This document shows, in pieces, positions 18,953 through 27,829 of a DNA stretch of 64,000 nt; the stretch's first letter is position 1, and each line of letters begins with the position of its first letter. The notes beneath the pieces were generated by a model. The model had not been told where the DNA came from. It worked only from the letters and a program-made list of their open reading frames with translations, and did not search any database. Source of the DNA: Modicisalibacter sp049808615. Its GTDB lineage: Bacteria; Pseudomonadota; Gammaproteobacteria; Pseudomonadales; Halomonadaceae. The translations under genes were made by a program, and so were the position numbers. Location: assembly GCF_049808615.1 (NCBI RefSeq), contig NZ_JBNCAN010000001.1, forward strand, positions 62,001-126,000. Direction: 5' to 3'.

Positions 18953-19268
18953 GATGAACTCCCGGGAAGTGCGTCACTCATTGTAGACGAGCCATGCAAG
19001 GAGCAGAAGCGAAGGTTGGTTTCAAACGGACACGTTCAGGCTGATTTGGCGCTGCAACTCGACGCATACGGCTCACATTCAGGTCATATAACTAAAAAAA
19101 CTAAAAAATATAAATATATCGGGTCAATATAGCGACAAAACTCCTGTAAATTTGGTTAACTTACTACATTGAATGGATGTTTTCTTAGCCATCCTTGCGC
19201 TAATCTTGATTGATAGCGCTTACCCCAACCAAGGCCGGCTCGATCCCCAACAACAACGCGAGGATGCC
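18953..19268. other. Intergenic region between coq7 and pgi with an AT-rich block
   Basis: About 316 bp between divergent coq7 and pgi. It is ordinary until about 19080, then strongly AT-rich to about 19170, with runs of A and TATAAATATAT, unlike anything around it. TGTAA near 19145 and TTACTACA near 19161 form a loose dyad. I could not place a convincing -35/-10 pair. It probably holds the pgi promoter and regulatory DNA; no gene was seen. Confidence 0.5.
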
Positions 19269-20933
19269 ATGTTCCAACTCACCCGCAGCGTCACCTGGCA
19301 GGCCCTGGAGCGTCTACGCGACAGCACTGTCAATGACCGCATCAGCGACTATTTCGACACCGATCCACAGCGCTTCGACAAGATGAGCCTGCGCGTCGGC
19401 GGGCTGTTTCTCGACTACTCCAAGCACCTGATCTCCGATGCCGTGATGGCCAAGCTGCTGGAATTGGCGAATCACTCGGCGCTGGTGCAACGCCGTGCGC
19501 AGATGTTTTCTGGCGACATCATCAACGTCACCGAGGACCGACCGGTACTGCACACGGCTCTGCGACACCTGGGCGACGACCCCGTGCATGTCGATGGCAA
19601 GAACGTGATGCCGGAGATTCATCAGACCCGAGAACAGATCCGGCGCTTCTCGGAAGCGGTGCGCAGCGGCGACTGGCTGGGTTACAACGATAAGCGCATC
19701 CAGGACGTGGTCAACATCGGCATCGGCGGTTCGGACCTGGGGCCCAACATGGCCTGCCGGGCGCTGCTCAAGTATCGCCATCCGGAACTCAACTTCCACT
19801 TCGTTTCCAACGTCGACGGTGCGCACATCCAGAAGGTGCTCAAGCGCCTCGATCCGGCCACGACACTGTTCATCGTCTCGACCAAGACTTTCTCCACCCA
19901 GGAGACATTGCTCAACGCCAAGACCGCACGGCGCTGGTTCCTCGACAATGCCGGCGAAGACGCCGACGTGGGCGCCCACTTCATCGCCGCCTCGACGAAC
20001 CGCAAGGCCGCCATGGAATTCGGCATCCGCGAGGAGAACGTCTTCGAGTTCTGGGCCTGGGTCGGCGGTCGCTACTCGATGTGGTCCTCCATTGGCTTGC
20101 CCATCGCCCTGGCGATCGGCTTCGAAGGCTTCATGGAACTGCTCGAAGGCGCCTATGCCATGGATCGCCACTTCATCGAGGCTCCCAATGCCCGCAACAT
20201 GCCGGTACTGATGGCACTGATCGGCATCTGGTACATCAACTTCCAGGATGCCGAGACCCAGGCCATCGTGCCCTACGATCAGGCCCTGCATCAGCTGCCC
20301 GCCTTCCTGCAGCAGCTCGACATGGAGTCCAACGGCAAGTCGGTGAACATCTTCGGCCAGCCCGTCGACTACAAGACCGGCCCCATCGTCTGGGGCGAGA
20401 CCGGCTCCAACGGCCAGCACGCCTTCTTTCAGCTGCTGCATCAGGGCACCCGCTACGTGCCCATCGACTTCATCGCCTCGCTGAAGCCTGAGCCCGGCAT
20501 GGAGGAGCATCACTTCGCGCTGCTGACCAACATGCTCGCTCAGGCCAACGCCTTCATGGAAGGCAGCCAGGGAGAGGGCCAGGAACACGGCCAACTCGAT
20601 CACTACAGCTGCCCGGGCAACCGCCCGTCGAGCACGCTGCTGCTCGACGAGCTGACCCCCCGAAATCTGGGCGCATTGATCGCCCTCTACGAGCACAAGG
20701 TGTTCGTGCAGGGGGTGATCTGGAACATCAACTCCTTCGATCAGTGGGGCGTGCAGCTGGGCAAGCGAATCGCCGGCGAGATCAGCGAGCGCATCGACGC
20801 CCATACTCAGGATTTCGACGCCTCTACCCAGGGGCTGCTCGCCCTGGTGCGCGATCGCTTCGATGCGCACAAAGCGCCAGCGACCCGGACGGCAACAACG
20901 TCGGACAAGCCAGACAAGGAGAAGCGTTCATGA
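19269..20933 (+). CDS. pgi: Glucose-6-phosphate isomerase
   Basis: Interconverts glucose-6-phosphate and fructose-6-phosphate. The 554-residue protein starts at the ATG at 19269 after GAGG; longer in-frame upstream sequence is AT-rich and not protein-like. It has NIGIGGSDLGP near residue 153, STKTFSTQETL near 211, catalytic ENVFEFWAWVGGRYS near 260, and GETGSNGQHAFFQLLHQ near 378. The C-terminal 20 residues are a charged extension. Its TGA overlaps the fructokinase ATG, tying it to sugar and polyol use in the neighbouring cluster. Confidence 0.95.
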   Translation: MFQLTRSVTWQALERLRDSTVNDRISDYFDTDPQRFDKMSLRVGGLFLDYSKHLISDAVMAKLLELANHSALVQRRAQMFSGDIINVTEDRPVLHTALRHLGDDPVHVDGKNVMPEIHQTREQIRRFSEAVRSGDWLGYNDKRIQDVVNIGIGGSDLGPNMACRALLKYRHPELNFHFVSNVDGAHIQKVLKRLDPATTLFIVSTKTFSTQETLLNAKTARRWFLDNAGEDADVGAHFIAASTNRKAAMEFGIREENVFEFWAWVGGRYSMWSSIGLPIALAIGFEGFMELLEGAYAMDRHFIEAPNARNMPVLMALIGIWYINFQDAETQAIVPYDQALHQLPAFLQQLDMESNGKSVNIFGQPVDYKTGPIVWGETGSNGQHAFFQLLHQGTRYVPIDFIASLKPEPGMEEHHFALLTNMLAQANAFMEGSQGEGQEHGQLDHYSCPGNRPSSTLLLDELTPRNLGALIALYEHKVFVQGVIWNINSFDQWGVQLGKRIAGEISERIDAHTQDFDASTQGLLALVRDRFDAHKAPATRTATTSDKPDKEKRS

Positions 20934-21892
20934 CCCCGGTAATCGCCTTCGGCGAGGCCCTCGTCGACATGCTCTCCAGCCGTCTGGGTGACGACACCCA
21001 AGAGGGGCCGGAGACCTTCACGCCCTATGCCGGCGGTGCTCCGGCCAATGTGGCTGTGGCCTGCGCCCGCCTGGGGGTGCCCAGCCGCTTCCTGGGCATG
21101 CTCGGTGCGGATTATTTCGGCGATTTCCTGGCCGGAGAGCTTGCCGATCATGGCGTCGACACCTCGGGCGTGGTGAGGACGAGGGATGCCCGTACAGCCC
21201 TGGCCTTCGTCTCCCGGGACGCGGACGGTGAACGCACCTTCGACTTCTACCGTCCCCCGGCGGCGGATCTGCTCTACCGCATCGAGCATCTGCCCGTGGG
21301 CGTCTTCGATACGCCGGCCATCCTGCACCTGTGCAGCAATAGTCTTACCGAGGACGCCATCGCCGACACTACGATGCGTCTAGCCGGGATGGCGCAGCGC
21401 GCCGATTGTCTGGTCAGTGTCGATGCCAACCTGCGACATAACTTGTGGGCCGAGGAATGCACCAACATTGGTTTGGTGACCCGCCTGCTGGACCATGCGC
21501 AGCTGGTCAAGCTGTCCAGCGACGAGCTCGATTATCTACGTGGCGATCATCCGCGTGACGCCTGGCTGGCCGAACGCCTGGCCGCCGGGGTACGCCTGAT
21601 CGTGATCACCGACGGCGCCAATGATGTCGAGGCGCGCGGCGTGGATCTAGCACTTCGCGTCACGCCCCCCAAAGTGAAAGCCGTGGACACCACAGCGGGC
21701 GGAGACGCCTTCATCGGGGGTCTGTTGGCGATGCTCGCCGAGAATGGCATCGAGGCAGACTGGCATCGAGATGAGCCGCGATTGCACCAGGCGCTGAAGG
21801 TCGCCTGTCGCTGCGGCGCCCATGCGGTGACCCGTCCCGGCGCCTACGCCGCCCTGCCGACACGTGCCGATCTCATGGCCTTACGGGAGTGA
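20930..21892 (+). CDS. PfkB-family carbohydrate kinase, probable fructokinase
   Basis: The 320-residue ribokinase-fold kinase has GGAPANVAVACARLG at 35-49 and the catalytic DTTAGGDAF at 253-261 with base Asp259. The sequence style is that of bacterial fructokinases. Its start overlaps the pgi stop in an ATGA, so fructose-6-phosphate made here can pass straight to Pgi. Fructose would come from mannitol or sorbitol oxidation by the dehydrogenases encoded on the opposite strand. 2-keto-3-deoxygluconate kinase is a less likely alternative. Confidence 0.85.
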   Translation: MTPVIAFGEALVDMLSSRLGDDTQEGPETFTPYAGGAPANVAVACARLGVPSRFLGMLGADYFGDFLAGELADHGVDTSGVVRTRDARTALAFVSRDADGERTFDFYRPPAADLLYRIEHLPVGVFDTPAILHLCSNSLTEDAIADTTMRLAGMAQRADCLVSVDANLRHNLWAEECTNIGLVTRLLDHAQLVKLSSDELDYLRGDHPRDAWLAERLAAGVRLIVITDGANDVEARGVDLALRVTPPKVKAVDTTAGGDAFIGGLLAMLAENGIEADWHRDEPRLHQALKVACRCGAHAVTRPGAYAALPTRADLMALRE

Positions 21893-21897
21893 TCCAA

Positions 21898-21929
21898 ACG
21901 CCTCATGACGAGGCCGTCATCACAGGCGT
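21898..21929. terminator. Hairpin between convergent fructokinase and xylB
   Basis: Nested inverted repeat: ACGCCT (21898-21903) pairs with AGGCGT (21924-21929) and ATGACG (21905-21910) pairs with CGTCAT (21915-21920). It lies in the 41-bp gap between two convergent stops. There is no T run, so termination is inferred. Confidence 0.5.
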
Positions 21930-21933
21930 CGCT

Positions 21934-23421
21934 TCAAGCGGGCACGCCGTGGTGCTCGGCCAGCGCCCGGCGATAGCGCGCATAGACGCCGTGATAGGCC
22001 TCGACTCGGGCAGGATCGGGATCGTCCAGCGAATACTCGTCGAGATGTACCAGGCGCGCGCAGAGGGCGTCGAGGGAATCCGTCGTCTGGCGATCACACC
22101 AGGCCGCCTGAATGGCCGCCCCTAGTGCCGCGGCGTCGGTGACCTGCGGACAGATCACCTGGGTGCCGGTGATATCGGCGACCATCTGTCGCCACACTGG
22201 GCTCTTGGCGCCGCCGCCGATCAGGCGAATCTGGCTGGCGCCCTCGGCCAGATCACCCATCAACTCCAGACCATAGCGCAGGCCGAAGGTGGCACTTTCA
22301 ACCACCGCCCGGCATAGGTTGGCCTGCGTCGCGTTGGCATTGGTCAGCCCCAGGAAGCTGGCCGTGGCCTGGGGTAACGCCGGCACCCGCTCGCCATTGA
22401 AGAACGGCAATACGCTCAGCCCCTCGGCTCCGATCGGGGCACTGGCAACCCTTCGGCCAAAAGTCTCCAGATCGAGTCCGAACAATTCGCGCACTCGGAT
22501 GGTCGCGGACGTGACGTTCATGGTGCATACCAAGGGCAACCAGCCGCCATGGCTGGCACAGAAATTGGCGACCATGGCATTGTCGGCAATCACCGGCGCA
22601 TCGGAATAGGCGCATACCGTGCCCGAGGTGCCCAGGCTCATGGTCACCACTCCCGGGATGATGTTGCCGGTACCGATGGCACCCAGCATGTTATCGCCAC
22701 CGCCGCTGGCGACCAGTACATCCTCTTCGAGCCCCAGATCCCGCGCTAATTCCGAACGAACTACTCCCGCCGGTTCGTGGGACTCGATCAGCCGCGGCAG
22801 GACCCGTTCGGGATTCAATTCCGGGGCAATCATAGCGAACACGTCCTCGCGCCAGCGGCGCGTTCGGGTATCGAAATAACCGGTACCTGAGGCATCACCG
22901 GCCTCGGCGACCCGTTCACCGGTCAACCAGAAATTCAGGTAGTCATGGGGCAGCAGCAGGCTGTCGATACGCCGGTAAGCCTCGGGGTGCATCGCGCGCA
23001 GCCAGGCCAGCTTGGAAGCGGTATAGCCGGTCTGCAGCACCAGGCCCAGCTTGTCGAGACACCCGGACTCACCTCCCAAACGCTCGACCAGGGCGGCATT
23101 CTGAGTGGTGGTTTCGGTGTCACACCACAGCTTGGCTGGATGCACCGGCTCGCCCTGAATATCGAGCGCCACCATGCCGTGCTGCTGGCCGGAGACGCCG
23201 ATGCCCCGGATCGCCCGGGCGTCGATATCGGCATTGACCACGGCCTCGGTGAAGGCTCCACGAAAGGCTGTCAGCCAATCGGCTGGAGCCTGTTCACGGC
23301 GACCGTTGTCGCCCTCGGTCAAACGATGGGGACGACTCGCCTCGCCCAGGATGATGGCCCTCTCGACATCGATCACCACCACCTTTGTGCTCTGGGTACC
23401 GCAATCCACACCAACGTACAT
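21934..23421 (-). CDS. xylB: Xylulokinase
   Basis: FGGY-family kinase of 495 residues phosphorylating D-xylulose, the product of arabinitol or xylitol oxidation, for the pentose phosphate pathway. Motifs: DCGTQSTK at 6-13, GIGVSGQQHGMV near 75, SLGTSGTVCAY near 265, and GGGAKSPVWRQM near 400. I chose the ATG at 23421 with GGGGAG upstream. It is the last gene of the minus-strand polyol cluster, downstream of a gap with gene fragments. Confidence 0.92.
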   Translation of the reverse strand: MYVGVDCGTQSTKVVVIDVERAIILGEASRPHRLTEGDNGRREQAPADWLTAFRGAFTEAVVNADIDARAIRGIGVSGQQHGMVALDIQGEPVHPAKLWCDTETTTQNAALVERLGGESGCLDKLGLVLQTGYTASKLAWLRAMHPEAYRRIDSLLLPHDYLNFWLTGERVAEAGDASGTGYFDTRTRRWREDVFAMIAPELNPERVLPRLIESHEPAGVVRSELARDLGLEEDVLVASGGGDNMLGAIGTGNIIPGVVTMSLGTSGTVCAYSDAPVIADNAMVANFCASHGGWLPLVCTMNVTSATIRVRELFGLDLETFGRRVASAPIGAEGLSVLPFFNGERVPALPQATASFLGLTNANATQANLCRAVVESATFGLRYGLELMGDLAEGASQIRLIGGGAKSPVWRQMVADITGTQVICPQVTDAAALGAAIQAAWCDRQTTDSLDALCARLVHLDEYSLDDPDPARVEAYHGVYARYRRALAEHHGVPA

Positions 23422-23444
23422 GCCTACTCTCCCCGCGTCGTTTC

Positions 23445-23537
23445 TCATCCAGGATTTGGCAAGGCTTCAAGGGTAGCGCGGGCGCCGTCCCGATGCAGCA
23501 TGCCCAGGGTGTCGAGGTGGGCCGCGCGACAAGTTCC
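23445..23537 (-). pseudogene. 3'-terminal fragment of a mannitol dehydrogenase gene
   Basis: On the minus strand one frame reads CRAAHLDTLGMLHRDGARAT then LEALPNPG and a stop at 23445-23447. This aligns without gaps to the C-terminus of the intact mannitol dehydrogenase at 26259-27746 (FREAYRWALASLHERGARAT, then LETLV), with about 13 of 24 residues identical. No upstream part of the gene is present. It joins a transketolase-like fragment in another frame. Confidence 0.6.
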
Positions 23538-23554
23538 GGAGCCCGGGCCCGGGC

Positions 23555-23625
23555 ATAGACGGTCAGGTGCAGTTGGGAGTAGTGCAGCATGGGGCCGTGG
23601 CCGTTGGAGAGCACGAAGCGGCCTT
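23555..23625 (-). pseudogene. Short internal fragment of a transketolase gene
   Basis: On the minus strand the sequence encodes GRFVLSNGHGPMLHYSQLHL followed by TVY. This closely matches the highly conserved transketolase segment DRFVLSNGHGSMLLYxLLHL-TGY near its N-terminus. Sequence on either side does not continue as transketolase. The 23-residue match is short but specific. It suggests a tkt gene once stood in this pentose-phosphate cluster beside tal and was deleted. Confidence 0.6.
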
Positions 23626-23639
23626 GCATCATCAATTTC

Positions 23640-25112
23640 TCACTCTTCAGCAATATAGCGCCTGATGGCAGCACGAACGCCCTGACCGTCGATGATGTCG
23701 AGCCACCTGGCAAAGGCGCCCAGGAGCTTCTGCGATTCAGCCAGATTGTTGAAAACCTCACGGATCTCCAGGAAGGCTCGCGGATCGCGAACAGACGCCC
23801 GCGCCCCCGCCCTCAGCCGTGCCGACAGGGGATCGGAGAGCTCGGGCACCTGTGACACCTCGCCGGCCACCCGGCAATAGCAACACCAGAGCGCCAGCTC
23901 GAGCGCCAGTCCCGCGACGGGGAAACCACGGCCCAGGGCATCTCTGATCGCGGGCAGGATGAACTTCGGCTGTCGTGTCGAACCGTTGGCGCATAGCCGC
24001 GACACGGTATCGCCGATCTCGGCGTTGCCGAAGCGCTCGACGATCCACGCCAGGTACGCCGGGTAGGCCACGCCCTCGACCTCCTCCAGGGCGGGCATGA
24101 TCTCCCGCTTCTGCAGCGCGAGCAGCCAGTCGCGGATGTCCGGATCGGCCATGGCGCGATGCACGTGATCATATCCCAGCAGTGCCGCCGCATAGGCGAT
24201 GCTGGCATGGCCCGCGTTGAGGATCCGCAGCTTCATCGTCTCGTAGGCCGACACGTCGTCGACGAACTCGACGCCGACCTTCTCCAGCGGCGGGCGACCG
24301 GCACAGAACCGATCCTCGACCACCCACTGCCGGAAGGGCTCGCACACCACGGGAGCGGCATCCTCGATGCCGAAACGACGGCTTACCAGCTCACGCTCGC
24401 GGGCGGTGGTGGGGGGCGTGATGCAGTCGACCATCGAGTTGGGGAAAGTCGCCTCCCGCCGAATCCATCCGGCCAGGTCGTCGTCGATGAGCTCGGCCAG
24501 GCCGACGACCGACCGGCGCGTCACATCGCCATTGCCGGGAAGGTTGTCGCAGGAGAGCACGCTGAAGGGAGGCAGGCCCTTCGCCCGACGCTCGGCCAGC
24601 GCCTTGACCATCATGCCGAAGACGGTCCTCGGGCGCGCCGGGCCGGCCGCGTCGGCCCGGATTCGGGGATGATTCGAATCGAAGCGGCCGGTGGAGGCAT
24701 CGAGAAAGTAGCCCCCTTCGGTGATGGTCAGGGAGACGATACGAACACGCGGGTCGGACAGCGCCTCGACGATGGCCGCCGACACGACGGGAACGAAGTC
24801 GACCATGGCGCCCACTACCCGGGCCGACACCGCCCCCGGCCCGAGATCGACCACGGTGGAGAGCCAGTCCTGCTGGCGCAGACGCCTGCGCATCCGGACA
24901 TCCGCCGGCATCACTCCGGAACCGATGATCGCCCAGTCATGGGCTTCGCCCTGCTCGAAGAGGCGATCCAAGTAGGTCGCCATGTGCGAGCGGTGAAAGT
25001 TGCCCAGCCCGATATGGAGGATCCCCGGACGCAGCCCGCGGCGATCGTAGGCCGGCACCGCCACCCGGTGCCGGACGGCGGCAAGCGACTTCTGCGTAAG
25101 TGCATCACCCAT
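23640..25112 (-). CDS. Mannitol dehydrogenase family polyol dehydrogenase (paralogue 2)
   Basis: 490-residue long-chain polyol dehydrogenase, paralogous to the protein at 26259-27746. It shares VAVPAYDRR near residue 17, the GILHIGLGNFHRSH dinucleotide site near 30, TITEGGY near 128, LSCDNLPGNG near 185 and the catalytic MKLRILNAGH (Lys, Asn, His) near 285. Substrate cannot be fixed from sequence: mannitol, arabinitol or a sugar acid such as fructuronate are possible, and the xylB neighbour makes arabinitol attractive. The ATG at 25112 follows a G-rich stretch. Its C-terminus differs from paralogue 1. Confidence 0.85.
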   Translation of the reverse strand: MGDALTQKSLAAVRHRVAVPAYDRRGLRPGILHIGLGNFHRSHMATYLDRLFEQGEAHDWAIIGSGVMPADVRMRRRLRQQDWLSTVVDLGPGAVSARVVGAMVDFVPVVSAAIVEALSDPRVRIVSLTITEGGYFLDASTGRFDSNHPRIRADAAGPARPRTVFGMMVKALAERRAKGLPPFSVLSCDNLPGNGDVTRRSVVGLAELIDDDLAGWIRREATFPNSMVDCITPPTTARERELVSRRFGIEDAAPVVCEPFRQWVVEDRFCAGRPPLEKVGVEFVDDVSAYETMKLRILNAGHASIAYAAALLGYDHVHRAMADPDIRDWLLALQKREIMPALEEVEGVAYPAYLAWIVERFGNAEIGDTVSRLCANGSTRQPKFILPAIRDALGRGFPVAGLALELALWCCYCRVAGEVSQVPELSDPLSARLRAGARASVRDPRAFLEIREVFNNLAESQKLLGAFARWLDIIDGQGVRAAIRRYIAEE

Positions 25113-25245
25113 TGACTTCCCCCGGCCCCCTCAGGCTGGCGCCCCCAGCAAGACCCCGTCGGCCGATACACTTTAGCACCGCCTTGCCTTCCCGTGGTGA
25201 TACCCCCGACGCCAGGCGCCCGGGACACCCAAGACGGGCCTGCGA

Positions 25246-26196
25246 TCAGCCCAGCCGCTCGGCGAGGCGTGCCTCCAGGCTGCGCTGGTCCTCGTCGAAG
25301 CGGCGGATGCCCTCTGCCAGCTTGTCGTTGGCCATGGCGTCCTGATTGTGGCCCCAGCGGAAGGCGGGCTCGGTGAGCGGCGCGGGACGCTCGCCGGCGG
25401 CGGGAAACTCCACCGCCCGGGCGACCTCGCCTTCCTCCGCCGCCAGCGCTTCAAGCAGGGACGGCGAAATGGTCAGTCGCGGGCAGCCCGCCAGCGCCAG
25501 CACCTGGCCGACGGTGCGGAAGCTCGCGCCCATCACCACGGTGTCGTAGCCGCCATGCCCGGCCCGCTGGCACACGCCTTGTACGAAGCGTACGCCTGGA
25601 TCCTCCTCAGGGGCACAGTCGCGGCCCGTTTCCTTCTTGTACCAGTCGGTGACGCGGCCGACGAAGGGCGAGACCAGGAAGACGCCGGCATCGAAACAGG
25701 CCTGGGCCTGGGCTTCGCTGAACAGCAGGGTCAGGTTGCACTGGATGCCCTCGCGCTCCAGCCGCTCGGCGGCGCGGATGCCTTCCCAGGTGGAGGCCAG
25801 CTTGATCAGCACACGATCGGTGCCCACGCCGCGTCGTTCGTAGAGTTCGATAAGCTCATGGGCCTTGCGAACGCTGGCCTCCTCGTCGAAGGAGAGCCGT
25901 GCGGCCACCTCGGTGGATATCCGCCCGGGGATGTGCCGGGCGATCTCGGCCCCCTTGGCCACGGCGAGGCGATCCACGGCGTGCTCCACCCGAGCCTGGC
26001 GGTCCTGAAACTCGGCCCGCAAGGCGGCGAGCTCCTCGTCGATCAGTGCCTGATAGCCCGGCAGGTCGAAGGCCTTGAGCAGCAACGAGGGATTGGTGGT
26101 GGCGTCATGGGGCCGGTAGCGCTTGATGGCGTCCAGGTCGCCGGTGTCGGCGACCACCAGGGAGTGGGTCTTCAGACTATCGAGCCGTGTGGTCAT
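25246..26196 (-). CDS. tal: Transaldolase
   Basis: Transfers dihydroxyacetone units between sugar phosphates in the non-oxidative pentose phosphate pathway. The 316-residue protein has [10 protein letters not shown] at 31-40 and the Schiff-base Lys132 in [11 protein letters not shown], the position seen in E. coli Tal[15 protein letters not shown] and [12 protein letters not shown] follow. AAGGAGG precedes the ATG. It lies between two mannitol-dehydrogenase paralogues, consistent with pentulose phosphate made by XylB entering central metabolism. Confidence 0.95.
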   Translation of the reverse strand: MTTRLDSLKTHSLVVADTGDLDAIKRYRPHDATTNPSLLLKAFDLPGYQALIDEELAALRAEFQDRQARVEHAVDRLAVAKGAEIARHIPGRISTEVAARLSFDEEASVRKAHELIELYERRGVGTDRVLIKLASTWEGIRAAERLEREGIQCNLTLLFSEAQAQACFDAGVFLVSPFVGRVTDWYKKETGRDCAPEEDPGVRFVQGVCQRAGHGGYDTVVMGASFRTVGQVLALAGCPRLTISPSLLEALAAEEGEVARAVEFPAAGERPAPLTEPAFRWGHNQDAMANDKLAEGIRRFDEDQRSLEARLAERLG

Positions 26197-26258
26197 GGGA
26201 GGTTCCTCCTTGGTTGTGGAATTCGATCAGGATCGATCAGGAAATACCGCGGTGTACA

Positions 26259-27746
26259 TCAGGCCTCTCCTCGCGTCGTCACCAGGGTCTCCAGCGTGGC
26301 GCGCGCGCCTCGCTCGTGGAGTGACGCCAGGGCCCACCGGTAGGCCTCGCGGAAGCGCGTGTGCTCGGCCAGGTCACCGAACAGCTCGCGATTGTCGATA
26401 AAGGCGGTCGGTTCTTCGCCGTGACGTGCCGCGATCCCCATCAGCTCGTCTCGAAGGCGATCGACCACCTCGATGGGCTCGCCCTGCTCGTCGACGCCCT
26501 CGGCATAGCGCGCCCAGCTGGCCACCACGGCCGCGGTGCGGTGTATCTCGCCGTCTCGCGCGAGCTGCTCGCGAATCACCGGCACCAGCCACTTGGGAAT
26601 GCGATCCGAGCTCTCGGCGCACAATCGGGCCAGGGTATCCTTGATCTGCGGGTTGGCGAAGCGTCGGATCAGGGTATGGCGATACGCCTCCAGATCCACA
26701 CCGGGCACCGGGGCCAGGGTCGGGGTGGCTTCATGGGCCATGTAGCCGAGCAGGAAATCGACGAACAGCGGATCCTGACAGACCTCATGAGCATAGCGGT
26801 AGCCGGCCAGGTAGCCGAAGTAGCCCAGCGCCTGGTGGCTGGCATTGAGCAGGCGCAGCTTCATCAGCTCGTAGGGCTCGACATCCTCGACCAGTTGTAC
26901 GCCCACCTCTTCGAAGGCCGGCCGTCCGGCGGCGAAGCGATCTTCCAGCACCCACTGTGTGAAGGGCTCGCAGACCACCGGCCAGGCGTCCTCGAGGTCG
27001 AAGCGTGAGGCCAGTTCCTCGATATCGCTGGCCGTGGTCACCGGCGTGATGCGATCGACCATGGCGTTGGGAAACGGCACCTCGGCCTCGATCCAGGTAC
27101 CCAGTCCGGCGTCACGGTGGCGCGCATAGGCGGTGAACATCTTACGGGCGACATGGCCATTGCCTTGGATATTGTCGCAGGACATCACCGTGAAGGGAGC
27201 TTGCCCCCGCTCACGCCGTCGCTTGAGCGCCTCGGTGATCAGCCCGAAGGAGGTGCGAGGGGCCGAGGGATTGGTCAGGTCGTGCTGCACGTCGGGATTG
27301 TCGACGTTGAACTCGCCGGTCACCGGATGAAAGTTGTAGCCGCCCTCGGTGACCGTCAGCGAGACGATGCGGATCGCCGGGTCGGCCATGCTCTCGATCA
27401 CCGCCTGCGGATCGTCCGGGGCAAACAGGTAATCGATCATGCTACCGATCACCCGGGCGTCGTAGTGGCCATCCGAATGCTTCACCAACAGGCTATACAG
27501 ATAATCCTGGGTGGCCAGCGCCTTCTGCATGCGCCGGTCGCCGGGCATCACGCCGACACCGATGATGCCCCAGTCCAGCGCCTCGCCGCGGTTCATCAGG
27601 TCATCCAGGTACATGGCCTGGTGGGCGCGGTGGAACCCCCCCACACCGAAATGGATGATGCCAGGGGTGACTTGGCGCCGGTCGTAGGCGGGCACGGCCA
27701 CCTGCGGATCGAGACGATCAAAAGTGGCATTGCTGAGAGTGGACAT
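26259..27746 (-). CDS. mtlK: Mannitol 2-dehydrogenase
   Basis: NAD-dependent oxidation of D-mannitol to D-fructose, possibly also D-arabinitol or D-sorbitol. The 495-residue protein has VAVPAYDRRQVTPGIIHFGV and GGFHRAHQ near residue 16, TVTEGGYNFHP near 130, MSCDNIQGNG near 187 and the catalytic MKLRLLNASH motif near 290. I chose the ATG at 27746 with AAGGAG 8 nt upstream; longer versions begin in non-conserved sequence. The neighbouring sorbitol-type SDR and ABC importer support a polyol operon like the Rhodobacter smo/mtl operon. Confidence 0.92.
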   Translation of the reverse strand: MSTLSNATFDRLDPQVAVPAYDRRQVTPGIIHFGVGGFHRAHQAMYLDDLMNRGEALDWGIIGVGVMPGDRRMQKALATQDYLYSLLVKHSDGHYDARVIGSMIDYLFAPDDPQAVIESMADPAIRIVSLTVTEGGYNFHPVTGEFNVDNPDVQHDLTNPSAPRTSFGLITEALKRRRERGQAPFTVMSCDNIQGNGHVARKMFTAYARHRDAGLGTWIEAEVPFPNAMVDRITPVTTASDIEELASRFDLEDAWPVVCEPFTQWVLEDRFAAGRPAFEEVGVQLVEDVEPYELMKLRLLNASHQALGYFGYLAGYRYAHEVCQDPLFVDFLLGYMAHEATPTLAPVPGVDLEAYRHTLIRRFANPQIKDTLARLCAESSDRIPKWLVPVIREQLARDGEIHRTAAVVASWARYAEGVDEQGEPIEVVDRLRDELMGIAARHGEEPTAFIDNRELFGDLAEHTRFREAYRWALASLHERGARATLETLVTTRGEA

Positions 27747-27829
27747 AAGGGCGCTCCTTGCCGCAAACGGCAATCGAGAATGAGTGAACGGGTGGGCTGA
27801 GGCGAGCGCGGTCGGCGACTGTCCTTGCC

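Noticed and set aside
19314..20870. 518-codon open frame antisense to pgi
   Set aside because: It mirrors the codon pattern of pgi on the other strand, has no recognisable domain, and pgi is certain. A GC-rich antisense shadow.
23422..23639. Insertion sequence as cause of the gene-fragment gap
   Set aside because: No transposase remnant, terminal inverted repeats or target duplication could be seen; simple deletion explains it.
24159..25115. 318-codon plus-strand frame opposite the second mannitol dehydrogenase
   Set aside because: Antisense shadow, rich in His, Arg, Gly and Asp, no domain.
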